A stretch of 6,301 bases of DNA from Cyanobacteria bacterium UBA11153 (lineage in GTDB: Bacteria; Cyanobacteriota; Cyanobacteriia; Cyanobacteriales; Coleofasciculaceae): assembly GCA_003511885.1 (NCBI GenBank), contig DOIX01000377.1, positions 10,470 through 16,770 of the forward strand, written 5' to 3'. The notes under the pieces were generated by a model that worked only from the letters and a program-made list of their open reading frames with translations, was not told the origin of the DNA and searched no databases. Below are positions 1 to 6,260 of the stretch, one piece after another (the first letter of the stretch is position 1; the number at the start of each line of letters is the position of its first letter). Made by a program: the position numbers and the translations under genes.

Positions 1-95
1 TGCTCACAACTGATGGGTTATTTTTGCCCACCTGCACTAGTTCGCCGGGAATACCCCCACTATAGCTAAGGAGGATATGGTGTAGGAGGATGTCA
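1..95. other. Window edge, no supportable gene
   Basis: Frames remain open to the edge on both strands. The plus strand has short tails stopping at 63-65 and 67-69. The minus strand has an open reading passing through IPGELVQVGKNNPSVVS with no ATG. None is long enough to choose. Two AGGAGGAT octamers (69-76, 84-91) look like ribosome-binding sites but lead only into ORFs of two and six codons. Confidence 0.5.
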
Positions 96-1430
96 CTAAT
101 ACTGTTCTAACAAAAGTTTTACTTCTGCGTCTAAATTAAAATCTTTCATTGCTTCCCACTCGGCTTTGCGCACGGCAAGGTAAGTTTGAGCTAAATCCGA
201 ACCCATGGCATCAAGAAGGAGGGAGTCGCAGCTGAGATGTTCGATGGATTCTCCTAAAGTTTGAGGCAATCTTTCAATACCTCGAGCCAGACGTTCATTT
301 TCTGTGAGAGTACCCGGATCTACTGTTACTGGCGATTGTAACTCAAAACAGTGTCGGACTCCATCCATTCCTGCGGCAATCACTGCACCTAATGCGAGAT
401 AAGGATTTGCTGTGGCATCGATAGTTTTTAATTCAAAATTAGTAGGGCTAGGAGGTTGGGGATGAGAAGGTATTCGGATTGCTGCTTCCCGATTATCCAT
501 GCCCCAACACCGGAATGCACCACTCCAGCAATGGGGACGAATTCTGCGGTAGGAGTTGGTAGTGGGTGTAGTTAATGCCATCAAGGCTGGGAGATGGTGG
601 AGAATTCCGGCAATAAAGCGACGCGCCACTTCTGAGAGAGTACCATTTTGATCGAGATTGGGAATGAGATTTTCCCCCTCATGCCAAAGACTGAGGTGAA
701 GATGACAACCGCTACCTGCTTTATCGGGAAATATTTTGGGCATGAATGAGGCAATTAGATTATGCTGGAGAGCGATCGCGCGGATGGTTTCTCGAAAGGC
801 AATCTGTTGATCGGCTGCTCCTAATGCGTCAGTATAGAGGATCGAGATTTCTTGTTGACCTGGGCCTGATTCGGAGTAATATTGCTCTACTGGCATTCCT
901 TGTTGAATCAGGGCTTCTACCATCTCGTCAATTACTTGATGATTGATATCGATACCCATGGATGAGGCAAAGCCTGTTTCATCAACAGGTATAATCCCTC
1001 CTGCTGTTTTCCGCAATAGGTAAAACTCATTCTCAAAAGCTGCGATGATATCTAATCCTTCGCTTTGAGCATCTGCTACCATCCGTTTCAAAAAGTGACG
1101 GGGACAAAAACTCCAAGGGATACCATTTAATACCATATCTCCTATGACGCGACCATGACCTTTGGTATATGGTAGGGGAGTGAAGGTATGCCAATCGGGA
1201 ATTAAGCGGATTTCTCCTACCGGCCCTAAACCACTACCTGGCGCTGGTGCATCATAGATGATGGGAATCGCTGGTTGTGCTGCGGAGATACCAACACCGT
1301 GTGTAAAGTATTCTGATAAGCAGCTCCGGTGGACTGCTTTACCCCGTATCATATTGGCATTGTCGCACCAGAGGATGCGGACGAAGCGAATCCCCAGGTT
1401 ATCAAGGTTTTCTCTAAGTTTTTTGTCCAT
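96..1430 (-). CDS. Glutamine synthetase superfamily ligase (type I-like), probably not a true glutamine synthetase
   Basis: This 444-residue protein is a cytosolic ATP-dependent gamma-glutamyl ligase of the GlnA/PuuA/FluG superfamily. The N-terminal beta-grasp half (about 10-105) contains VRILWCDNANMIRGK. The catalytic half holds the metal ligands in FENEF (E133, E135), ESGPGQQE (E187, E194), GSGCHLHLS (H243) and FELK (E333). ATP/phosphate-site arginines are in NSYRRIRP (292-299) and NREAAIRIP (313-321). The ending ELKTIDATANPYLALGAVIA resembles FluG/nodulin-type GS-like proteins. It is somewhat shorter than the roughly 470 residues of GlnA. By hand alignment the ammonium-site Asp50 (here H44), flap Glu327 (here W302) and Arg359 (here K335) of the Salmonella enzyme are replaced, so ammonium is unlikely to be the acceptor. 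A stop codon sits directly before the ATG, fixing the start; no Shine-Dalgarno is visible. The family call is firm; the substrate is unknown. Confidence 0.
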   Translation of the reverse strand: MDKKLRENLDNLGIRFVRILWCDNANMIRGKAVHRSCLSEYFTHGVGISAAQPAIPIIYDAPAPGSGLGPVGEIRLIPDWHTFTPLPYTKGHGRVIGDMVLNGIPWSFCPRHFLKRMVADAQSEGLDIIAAFENEFYLLRKTAGGIIPVDETGFASSMGIDINHQVIDEMVEALIQQGMPVEQYYSESGPGQQEISILYTDALGAADQQIAFRETIRAIALQHNLIASFMPKIFPDKAGSGCHLHLSLWHEGENLIPNLDQNGTLSEVARRFIAGILHHLPALMALTTPTTNSYRRIRPHCWSGAFRCWGMDNREAAIRIPSHPQPPSPTNFELKTIDATANPYLALGAVIAAGMDGVRHCFELQSPVTVDPGTLTENERLARGIERLPQTLGESIEHLSCDSLLLDAMGSDLAQTYLAVRKAEWEAMKDFNLDAEVKLLLEQY

Positions 1431-1439
1431 TCATTTATT

Positions 1440-1460
1440 GCTTGTCAATTGTCTGTTGTC
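1440..1460. repeat. Three TTGTC motifs at 7-bp spacing in the leader of the glutamine-synthetase-like gene
   Basis: TTGTC recurs at 1442, 1449 and 1456, giving GCTTGTC, AATTGTC, TGTTGTC on the plus strand, or GACAA three times on the gene's own strand. The block lies 10-30 nt upstream of the start codon, within the likely mRNA leader. It is either another small heptamer array or an operator-like direct repeat. Confidence 0.45.
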
Positions 1461-1509
1461 ACTTTTAAAGCATTTACGTACCAATCCCCAATATATCCGG
1501 TTTTTTGTC

Positions 1510-1623
1510 TCACTCTCCAGCTAAAATGACGCGATTACCTTCAAAAAATGATTCGGGCGTAATTCCTATTGGTAGATTATGCCTATACAGTAAAAGAAGC
1601 TGCTGGTATCTAAGTATTGTCAT
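1510..1623 (-). CDS. Small ORF of 37 codons, unrecognised; possible micro-protein or gene remnant
   Basis: The frame runs from ATG (1623-1621) to TGA (1512-1510). The product starts MTILRYQQLLLLYRHNL and ends PIGITPESFFEGNRVILAGE. Its composition looks protein-like: an amphipathic N-terminal helix-like stretch, then a turn-rich segment. I do not recognise the family. It is oriented like the glutamine-synthetase-like gene and stops 79 bp before that gene's start, so it could be a leader peptide or a small upstream partner. Its ATG lies only 3 bp from the divergent MOSC start codon, which leaves no room for a separate ribosome-binding site for either gene. That makes a decayed fragment or chance ORF a real alternative. 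Confidence 0.3.
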   Translation of the reverse strand: MTILRYQQLLLLYRHNLPIGITPESFFEGNRVILAGE

Positions 1624-1626
1624 ATT

Positions 1627-2418
1627 ATGTCTAACCTATTTCCTTTCCTAGCAGGTATCTATATCTACCCAATTAAATCTTTAGACGCTCTATCTGTCAC
1701 CCAAGCTAAGATTCTAGCAAGTGGGGCATTAGAGGGCGATCGCAAATTTGCTCTATTTGACGAACAAGGTAACTTTGTCAATGGTAAACGTTATGGTAAA
1801 ATTAATCAAATTCGATCTTCCTTGGATTTAAGTAGCGGCTGTTTATCACTAGCAATTCAAGGAGCTGAAGCCCCAAATATTTTTGATATAGATAAAGATA
1901 GAATCAACTTAGAATCATGGCTAAGTAATTACTTCGGTTTCTCCGTTAACATAGCAGAAAATTCAATCTTAGGTTTTCCCGACGATACTGATTCTCCAGG
2001 ACCGACAATTATAAGTACAGCTACCCTAGAATTAATTGCCTCTTGGTTTCCCGGATTAACTGTAGAATCAATCCGCTGTCGGTTTCGAGCTAATCTAGAA
2101 ATTGCAGGTGTACCTCCATTTTGGGAGGATCGATTATTTGGAGAAGAGGGGAAATTAGTTCAATTTAAAATTGGGGAAGTAGTATTAGCAGGTGTAAATC
2201 CCTGTCAGCGATGTATTGTCCCGACACGAGACGCTAAAACAGGGGAAGCTTGGCCTAACTTTCAGAAAATCTTTATTGAGAAAAGACAAGAAACCTTACC
2301 AGATGGAATAGTGCGATCGCGTTTTAATCATTTTTACAGGTTAAGTGTCAATACGCGAGTATTTGCATCCTCAGAGGTAATGGTTTTACATTTAGGGGAT
2401 GAGGTAAAACTGTTGTGA
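1627..2418 (+). CDS. MOSC domain protein with N-terminal MOSC beta-barrel (YcbX/mARC-like)
   Basis: This 263-residue soluble protein belongs to the family related to the C-terminal part of molybdenum-cofactor sulfurase and to the YcbX/mARC reductases, which bind molybdenum cofactor. The N-terminal barrel (about 7-115) opens with the typical GIYIYPIKSL and EGDRKFALFD. The MOSC domain (about 125-262) contains SIRCRFRANLEI, PFWEDRL and the cysteine motif NPCQRCIVPTRD. In mARC/YcbX relatives a cysteine in this motif coordinates molybdenum; C196 (or C193) is the candidate here. There is no [2Fe-2S] ferredoxin domain, unlike E. coli YcbX, so a separate electron donor would be needed if it is a reductase. 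The ATG at 1627 is the only nearby Met before the barrel; no clear ribosome-binding site is seen. Nothing next to it is a molybdenum cofactor gene. Confidence 0.9.
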   Translation: MSNLFPFLAGIYIYPIKSLDALSVTQAKILASGALEGDRKFALFDEQGNFVNGKRYGKINQIRSSLDLSSGCLSLAIQGAEAPNIFDIDKDRINLESWLSNYFGFSVNIAENSILGFPDDTDSPGPTIISTATLELIASWFPGLTVESIRCRFRANLEIAGVPPFWEDRLFGEEGKLVQFKIGEVVLAGVNPCQRCIVPTRDAKTGEAWPNFQKIFIEKRQETLPDGIVRSRFNHFYRLSVNTRVFASSEVMVLHLGDEVKLL

Positions 2419-2444
2419 TTGGGAAGAAAGCTCCCTACTCTCTT

Positions 2445-2465
2445 CCCCACACCCCACACCCTACC
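2445..2465. repeat. Short CCCCACA tandem heptamers in the MOSC-DUF192 gap
   Basis: Two exact CCCCACA units (2445-2451, 2452-2458) are followed by the variant CCCTACC. They lie in the 81-bp gap between convergent genes. Just before them, GGGAAGA (2421-2427) can pair with TCTTCCC (2441-2447) over a 13-nt loop. This is a weak hairpin with no T-run, so I do not call a terminator. Confidence 0.6.
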
Positions 2466-2499
2466 CTCACGAAAAGACTTATTCAGTAAACCATAATTA

Positions 2500-3039
2500 T
2501 CAATCTAGGAATTTTACATGAAGGCGATCGCCAACTTTAAGACCTAATTCAGCGGCTCTACCACCACGTAGTTCAATTACTTGATCGATGGGAACCTCTG
2601 GACTGTATGTAGGACAAGGGTTTGCGGTACAACCAGGGACATCAGATGCGATCGCTTTTACTTCACCATCATGCAAAAATATCATATCCAGCGATATTTT
2701 CACATTCTTCATCCAAAAGCTAACCATTTGGGCTGGATTAAAGGAAAATAACATACCCCTGTCAGGCGCGAGAGAGGTGCGATACATCAAGCCCATCTGC
2801 TGTTGTTGGGGAGTGCGAGTTACTTCCAACAAAATCCGCTCTCCTGCTATTTGCACTTCAGCCGAAATCGGTAACATTTGACCTGAGTTTAATGGTGATG
2901 GTGAAATGGATGGGGGATTTGGTAGTTTTTCTCCAGATTTCAACGGTGTTGAAGTTGCTTCTTCAACAGGAATCGATGTCGAACATGCGATCGAGAAAAT
3001 GATAACGCTTATTGCTACAAAAAGGATCGGAGACTTCAT
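2500..3039 (-). CDS. DUF192 family protein, exported, probable lipoprotein
   Basis: This 179-residue protein has an N-terminal hydrophobic segment (4-18) ending in FSIAC, with C19 a possible lipidation site. The residue at -3 is Ser instead of the usual Leu/Val/Ile, so plain signal-peptidase cleavage remains possible. A Ser/Pro-rich linker (about 20-58) follows, then one complete DUF192 domain (about 60-178). Its hallmarks are QQMGLMYRTSL, DRGMLFSF, SFWMKNVKISLDMIFL, the PGCTANPCPTY segment with C137 and C142, and VIELRGGRAAELGLKVGD. The biochemical role of DUF192 is not established; family members are usually small stand-alone exported proteins. The gene is convergent with the MOSC gene (81-bp gap) and lies 126 bp downstream of the response regulator on the same strand. 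Its leader is occupied by C-rich period-7 sequence, and no ribosome-binding site is visible. Confidence 0.9.
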   Translation of the reverse strand: MKSPILFVAISVIIFSIACSTSIPVEEATSTPLKSGEKLPNPPSISPSPLNSGQMLPISAEVQIAGERILLEVTRTPQQQQMGLMYRTSLAPDRGMLFSFNPAQMVSFWMKNVKISLDMIFLHDGEVKAIASDVPGCTANPCPTYSPEVPIDQVIELRGGRAAELGLKVGDRLHVKFLD

Positions 3040-3043
3040 GATT

Positions 3044-3099
3044 GGGGAATGGGGAATAGGGAGCAGGGGGGAGTCGGGAGTCGGGATGAGAGTGGGGGG
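3044..3099. repeat. Degenerate G-rich heptamer array (eight units)
   Basis: Read in steps of seven, this stretch gives GGGGAAT, GGGGAAT, AGGGAGC, AGGGGGG, AGTCGGG, AGTCGGG, ATGAGAG, TGGGGGG. Two pairs of units are exact duplicates and the G-blocks mostly keep their register. It begins 5 bp upstream of the DUF192 start codon and runs into the left arm of the hairpin. It resembles the short tandemly repeated heptanucleotides known from cyanobacteria. Confidence 0.7.
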
Positions 3100-3123
3100 A
3101 GAAAAAAATTTCTCCCCCCACTC
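3090..3123 (-). terminator. Perfect 15-bp inverted repeat with 4-nt loop; candidate transcription or RNA-stability hairpin after nblR
   Basis: Positions 3090-3104 pair without mismatch with 3109-3123 around an AAAA loop (plus strand). Each arm has a run of six G or C. It lies 43 bp past the nblR stop and 50 bp before the DUF192 start, so on the minus-strand transcript it would end nblR or protect its 3' end. No T-run follows the stem on either strand, so it is not a textbook intrinsic terminator; the only T/A-run is in the loop and inner stem. Confidence 0.45.
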
Positions 3124-3125
3124 CC

Positions 3126-3146
3126 TCTGCCATCTTCCATCTCCCC
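3126..3146. repeat. C-rich heptamer triplet
   Basis: Three successive heptamers, TCTGCCA, TCTTCCA and TCTCCCC, follow the right arm of the hairpin. The C-rich side (3111-3158) mirrors the G-rich array on the left, so the whole spacer could fold into an imperfect long hairpin. Confidence 0.45.
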
Positions 3147-3165
3147 CTTATCCCCCCTATTGTAA

Positions 3166-3861
3166 CTATGGTTCCCGCAAGACATAACCGACACCGCGTA
3201 CAGTTTGAATTAAACGTCTTTCGCCTTCATCTTCGATTTTGATTCTGAGATAGCGAATATAGACTTCAATAACATTAGACTCGCCCATAAAATCGTAACC
3301 CCAGACATTTTCCAGAATTTGTTCGCGGGTTAAGACTTCGCGGGGATGAGTCATTAGATATTTAAGAAGTTCAAATTCCTTCATGGTCAAGTCTATCACT
3401 CGTCCATTTCTCATCGCTCGACGGGTGGTCAAATCTAATGTTAAATCGCCAAACCTCAGTTGTTCAGATGCAGCACTATCTGGTTGGAGATAAAGGCGCA
3501 CCATCTGCAAAAATGGTTCTGTACGATAGGGTTTGAGGAAATAATCATCAGCGCCAGCTTCCAAACAAGCTACTCTATCTTCCACTGTATCCCGTGCCAT
3601 CAAGAGGAGGACTGGTACGCGAGAACCAGATTCTCTCACACGGCTACACAAATTTAATCCTGATTCTCCAGGAAGGGATCTATCTACTACCATCATGGCA
3701 GGTTGGAGGGAGCAAACTTGATGCCAGCCACTTTTCGCATCTGTAGCAACAATGGTATGATATCCTGCTTCTCTCAAATCCAGACTCAGTTTGTCTGCCA
3801 AGGTTTCGTCTGTTTCTACGACTAAGACACAGGGATTGCACTCAAGAGAGGGAGTTTCCAT
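3166..3861 (-). CDS. nblR: OmpR/PhoB-class response regulator, probably NblR (phycobilisome-degradation regulator)
   Basis: With the ATG at 3861 the product has 231 residues: a receiver domain (about 10-125) and a winged-helix DNA-binding domain (about 134-231). The latter carries LTMKEFELLKYLM, VLTREQILENVWGY, NVIEVYIRYLR and the terminal TVRGVGYVLREP. The frame can be extended 72 bp to a GTG at 3933, but those 24 residues do not belong to the receiver fold, so I prefer the ATG. The receiver begins CVLVVETDE and has D60 in VVDRSLPGESG and K110 in FLKPY. The second acidic-pocket residue is Thr (T17) and the switch Thr/Ser is Met (M88 in LLLMARD). These features and the overall sequence resemble NblR, the atypical regulator of bleaching and stress survival reported to act without phosphorylation. 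The subfamily call is from memory of the family; RpaB- or RppA-like proteins are less likely alternatives. Confidence 0.85.
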   Translation of the reverse strand: METPSLECNPCVLVVETDETLADKLSLDLREAGYHTIVATDAKSGWHQVCSLQPAMMVVDRSLPGESGLNLCSRVRESGSRVPVLLLMARDTVEDRVACLEAGADDYFLKPYRTEPFLQMVRLYLQPDSAASEQLRFGDLTLDLTTRRAMRNGRVIDLTMKEFELLKYLMTHPREVLTREQILENVWGYDFMGESNVIEVYIRYLRIKIEDEGERRLIQTVRGVGYVLREP

Positions 3862-4254
3862 AGTAGAAATCTGGCAATTGCGGAATGGATGTATTGTAAC
3901 GCTGGCGATTAATCTGGGCGAGGCTGTCCCCACTATAACTCGAAAATCTTAGCGTTAGGTGTGCCAGATGAATATCTTTACTTCCCAACGATTGGCTTTG
4001 CTCCTGCCGTTGGCAATCGTACCATTCTCCCCATCTATGGTATCGGCTATTTGTCAAGCTCTTCAGGCAGAATGATAGGAAAATCAAATATGTGACTGGC
4101 AAAATACTAATGAATCGAATATGCCAGGGCGATCGCAAAATTTCTTAAACTTTAATTAATCAAGCCACGGGATCGCAGGGAAAATTCATCTATTATTTAT
4201 TTGTTAAGTAAAAAATATTGAAGGGTTCCATCGACAAACCCCAACGAGTATCAG
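3862..4254. promoter_or_regulatory. Divergent control region between the response regulator and the histidine kinase
   Basis: This 393-bp gap must hold the promoters for both flanking genes. On the nblR side, minus-strand hexamers TATAGT (3932-3937) and TACAAT (within 3893-3900) resemble -10 boxes, but neither has a convincing -35 at 16-18 bp. On the kinase side the last 115 bp are AT-rich (4140-4225) with no clear promoter pair. A HIP1 palindrome lies at 4129-4136. Apart from the small ORF at 3968-4075 I see no gene here. A longer minus-strand frame covering 3842-4138 overlaps the nblR start out of frame and is not convincing. Confidence 0.55.
3968..4075 (+). CDS. Small ORF of 35 codons with a signal-peptide-like sequence
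   Basis: The frame runs from ATG at 3968 to TGA at 4075 and encodes MNIFTSQRLALLLPLAIV followed by PFSPSMVSAICQALQAE. It has a basic N-terminal region (R8), a hydrophobic core (9-20) and a possible cleavage site near SMVSA (23-27). That layout fits a signal peptide, or a single-span micro-protein. A weak AGGTG lies about 6 nt before the ATG, and a GTG at 3959 is an alternative start. It sits in the divergent nblR-kinase gap in the kinase's direction. If cleaved, only about 8 residues would remain, so it may instead be the start of a gene whose body has been lost; the frame after the stop shows nothing recognisable. Product family unknown. Confidence 0.3.
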   Translation: MNIFTSQRLALLLPLAIVPFSPSMVSAICQALQAE

Positions 4255-6192
4255 ATGCTAACTTTCTTAACCGCAGCCCCAAGTACCGGGAGTCATGGGA
4301 TAACCCGGGATCTGGATCCTTTCTTCACTCTATCGCTAGATATGTTGTGTGTCATGGGTGGTGATGGCTATTTTCAGCAAATTAACCCTCGGTGGGAAGA
4401 AACCCTAGGTTTCACAGATGCACAACTTTTAGCTCAACCCTGGATAAACTTAATCCATCCGCAAGACCAAGACTTCACCCTAAATCAACTTTACCAATTT
4501 GCGACTGCAACTGCTCCGGTTTCCTTTAAAAATCGCTGTCGATGTGCAGATGGTTTCTATAAATCGCTCCTGTGGCATGTATCTTTAAATTCTGAATTGC
4601 AATTGCTTTATGCTGTGGTGCGGGATCTAACTGAGGGGAAGGAATCAAAGAAAGCATTATGGGATAGCGAGGAACGATTTCACTGTTTGGTGGAGAATGT
4701 CAAAGACTATGCCATTTATATGTTGGATCCCGATGGATATATCGTAAGTTGGAATCAGGGAGCAAAACGTATTAATGGTTATGAGGAAGATGAAATTATC
4801 GGGAAACATTTTTCTTGCTTTTATCCCCCTGAAGACATAGAATCTGGCAAACTAGATAGAGTCTTAAAAGAGGCTGCGCTAGTGGGGAGATTTGAAGATG
4901 AAAGTTACCGGATACGTCGAGATGGTTCCCGTTTTTGGGTGAATGCCGTAATTACCGCACTGCGAGATAAAAATGGACGAGTTCGCGGTTTTGCTAAAGT
5001 GGTGCGAGATATTACTGAACGAAAACTTACCCAAGAGGCTTTAAAAGAAGAACGGGATAATTTGGAACAAAGGGTGGCACAACGGACAGAAGAACTTTTA
5101 GAGAAAAATAAACAGCTCAGACGAGAGATTAAGGAGCGAAAATATGCAGAAAAAGAATTGAAGAGCCGGGAAGCGCAGTTGCGAGAGCAGACTCAGCAAT
5201 TACAAGAAACTTTGCAAAAATTACAACAAACCCAAGTTCAGCTTATTCAATCAGAAAAAATGTCCAGTTTGGGACAGCTCGTTGCCGGAATTGCTCATGA
5301 AATTAATAATCCAGTTACGTTTATTCATGGGAATCTCAACTATGCGCAGCAATATTTTGACGACCTATTGAATTTGCTCAAACTTTATCATGACTACTAT
5401 CCTCAACCACCAGAAGAAATTGAAAGTAAGAGAGAAAAAATCGAATTCGATTTTATTACATCAGACTTGCCCAAATTAATCAATTCGATGCAAGTGGGAG
5501 CAAATCGAATTTATGAAATTGTCAGATCTCTCCGTAATTTTTCTCATCTGGATCGCTCTGGAAAGAAACCTATGGATCTTCATGAAGGCATTGATAACAC
5601 CCTACTAATTCTCCAAAATCGTCTGAAACATAAAAGAAATCATCCTCCCATTGAAACAATTAAAGACTATGGCAATTTACCTCTAGTAGAATGTTATGCA
5701 GGAGAAATAAATCAGGTTTTCATGAATATCATCAGTAATGGAATTGATGCCGTTGAAGAGAGCGAATGTGAGAGTTTGGAAGTAAGAGGGGAAGAGGAAG
5801 AACAAAAAAGATATCCTCAAATTCGGATTCGCACTGAAGTTATTAACAAAAATTGGGTGGGAATCTATATTGCTGATAATGGTATAGGGATGACTGAGAG
5901 CGTTAAAAAGAGATTGTTCGATCCTTTTTTTACAACTAAGCCTGTTGGTAAAGGTACGGGATTGGGATTGTCTATTAGTTATCAGATTATAGTGGAAAAG
6001 CATGGGGGACATTTGAAATGCTTCTCTGAGCCAAGTCGCGGGACAGAATTTGTCATTGAGATTCCGGTAAAACAGGAATTTCCGGATTGCTATTGTCCAA
6101 ATCCTTATCAAAATCAAGGAGTAAGAGGAAACAGTTTCTCAGATATCGCGATCGCAGAAGTTTCCACTCCCGACGAGCAAGATCCCAATTAA
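4255..6192 (+). CDS. Soluble sensor histidine kinase: PAS-PAS-coiled coil-HisKA-HATPase
   Basis: This 645-residue kinase has no membrane segment or signal peptide, so it should sense a cytoplasmic signal. PAS1 spans about 18-128 (LDMLCVMGGDGYFQQINPRW, ending VVRDLTEGKE). PAS2 spans about 137-257 (FHCLVENVKDYAIYMLDPDG, GYEEDEIIG, FYPPED, ending VVRDITERK). A long Glu/Gln/Lys-rich coiled coil (about 258-335) leads into the dimerisation/phosphoacceptor helix LGQLVAGIAHEINNP, with H348. A roughly 45-residue charged and aromatic insert (about 366-410) separates the two helices, as in other cyanobacterial kinases. The ATPase domain has N-box residues N491/N495 (MNIISNGIDA), G1 DNGIGM (541-546), F-box FDPFFTT and G2 GKGTGLGLS (566-573). 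An acidic insert (501-517) precedes the G1 region. Residues 608-645 are a probably disordered tail. All catalytic motifs are intact. No receiver domain is fused, so the partner is separate; the divergent nblR is a positional candidate only. Confidence 0.93.
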   Translation: MLTFLTAAPSTGSHGITRDLDPFFTLSLDMLCVMGGDGYFQQINPRWEETLGFTDAQLLAQPWINLIHPQDQDFTLNQLYQFATATAPVSFKNRCRCADGFYKSLLWHVSLNSELQLLYAVVRDLTEGKESKKALWDSEERFHCLVENVKDYAIYMLDPDGYIVSWNQGAKRINGYEEDEIIGKHFSCFYPPEDIESGKLDRVLKEAALVGRFEDESYRIRRDGSRFWVNAVITALRDKNGRVRGFAKVVRDITERKLTQEALKEERDNLEQRVAQRTEELLEKNKQLRREIKERKYAEKELKSREAQLREQTQQLQETLQKLQQTQVQLIQSEKMSSLGQLVAGIAHEINNPVTFIHGNLNYAQQYFDDLLNLLKLYHDYYPQPPEEIESKREKIEFDFITSDLPKLINSMQVGANRIYEIVRSLRNFSHLDRSGKKPMDLHEGIDNTLLILQNRLKHKRNHPPIETIKDYGNLPLVECYAGEINQVFMNIISNGIDAVEESECESLEVRGEEEEQKRYPQIRIRTEVINKNWVGIYIADNGIGMTESVKKRLFDPFFTTKPVGKGTGLGLSISYQIIVEKHGGHLKCFSEPSRGTEFVIEIPVKQEFPDCYCPNPYQNQGVRGNSFSDIAIAEVSTPDEQDPN

Positions 6193-6207
6193 GAAAATCG
6201 CCATGGT

Positions 6208-6258
6208 GTTCGGAGTTCGGAGTTCGGAGTTCGGAGTTCGGAGTTCGGAGTTCGGAGT
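6208..6258. repeat. GTTCGGA heptamer array, seven exact copies plus GT
   Basis: Seven perfect tandem copies occupy 6208-6256, starting 15 bp after the kinase stop codon. Exact identity suggests recent expansion or homogenisation. Arrays of this kind are known as short tandemly repeated repetitive sequences in cyanobacterial genomes. Confidence 0.97.
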
Positions 6259-6260
6259 AT

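Noticed and set aside
69..110. Two strong Shine-Dalgarno-like sequences (AGGAGGAT) followed by ATG
   Set aside because: The ORFs they would serve are only two and six codons long.
1443..1448. Minus-strand TTGACA, a perfect -35 hexamer upstream of the glutamine-synthetase-like gene
   Set aside because: It lies only 12 bp before the start codon, leaving no room for a -10 and leader; it is also part of the 7-bp GACAA repeats.
1431..1509. NtcA-type nitrogen control site (GTA-N8-TAC) upstream of the ligase gene
   Set aside because: GTA occurs near 1475-1480 but no TAC falls at the required 8-nt spacing on either strand.
3893..3900. GTTACAAT on the minus strand upstream of nblR (also at 3159-3166), resembling half of an HLR1 site for RpaB
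   Set aside because: HLR1 needs two such octamers 2 bp apart; neither copy has a second half. The other copy overlaps the nblR stop codon.
3862..3933. GTG-started 24-residue N-terminal extension of the response regulator
   Set aside because: The receiver fold starts just after the internal ATG at 3861; the extension has no domain character and no ribosome-binding site.
3842..4138. A 98-codon minus-strand ORF with a hydrophobic N-terminus
   Set aside because: It overlaps the nblR start out of frame and shows no recognisable family; its remainder looks like random translation of a regulatory gap.
5683..6117. A 144-codon minus-strand ORF inside the kinase gene
   Set aside because: It is antisense to the intact HATPase domain, whose plus-strand frame carries all the catalytic motifs.
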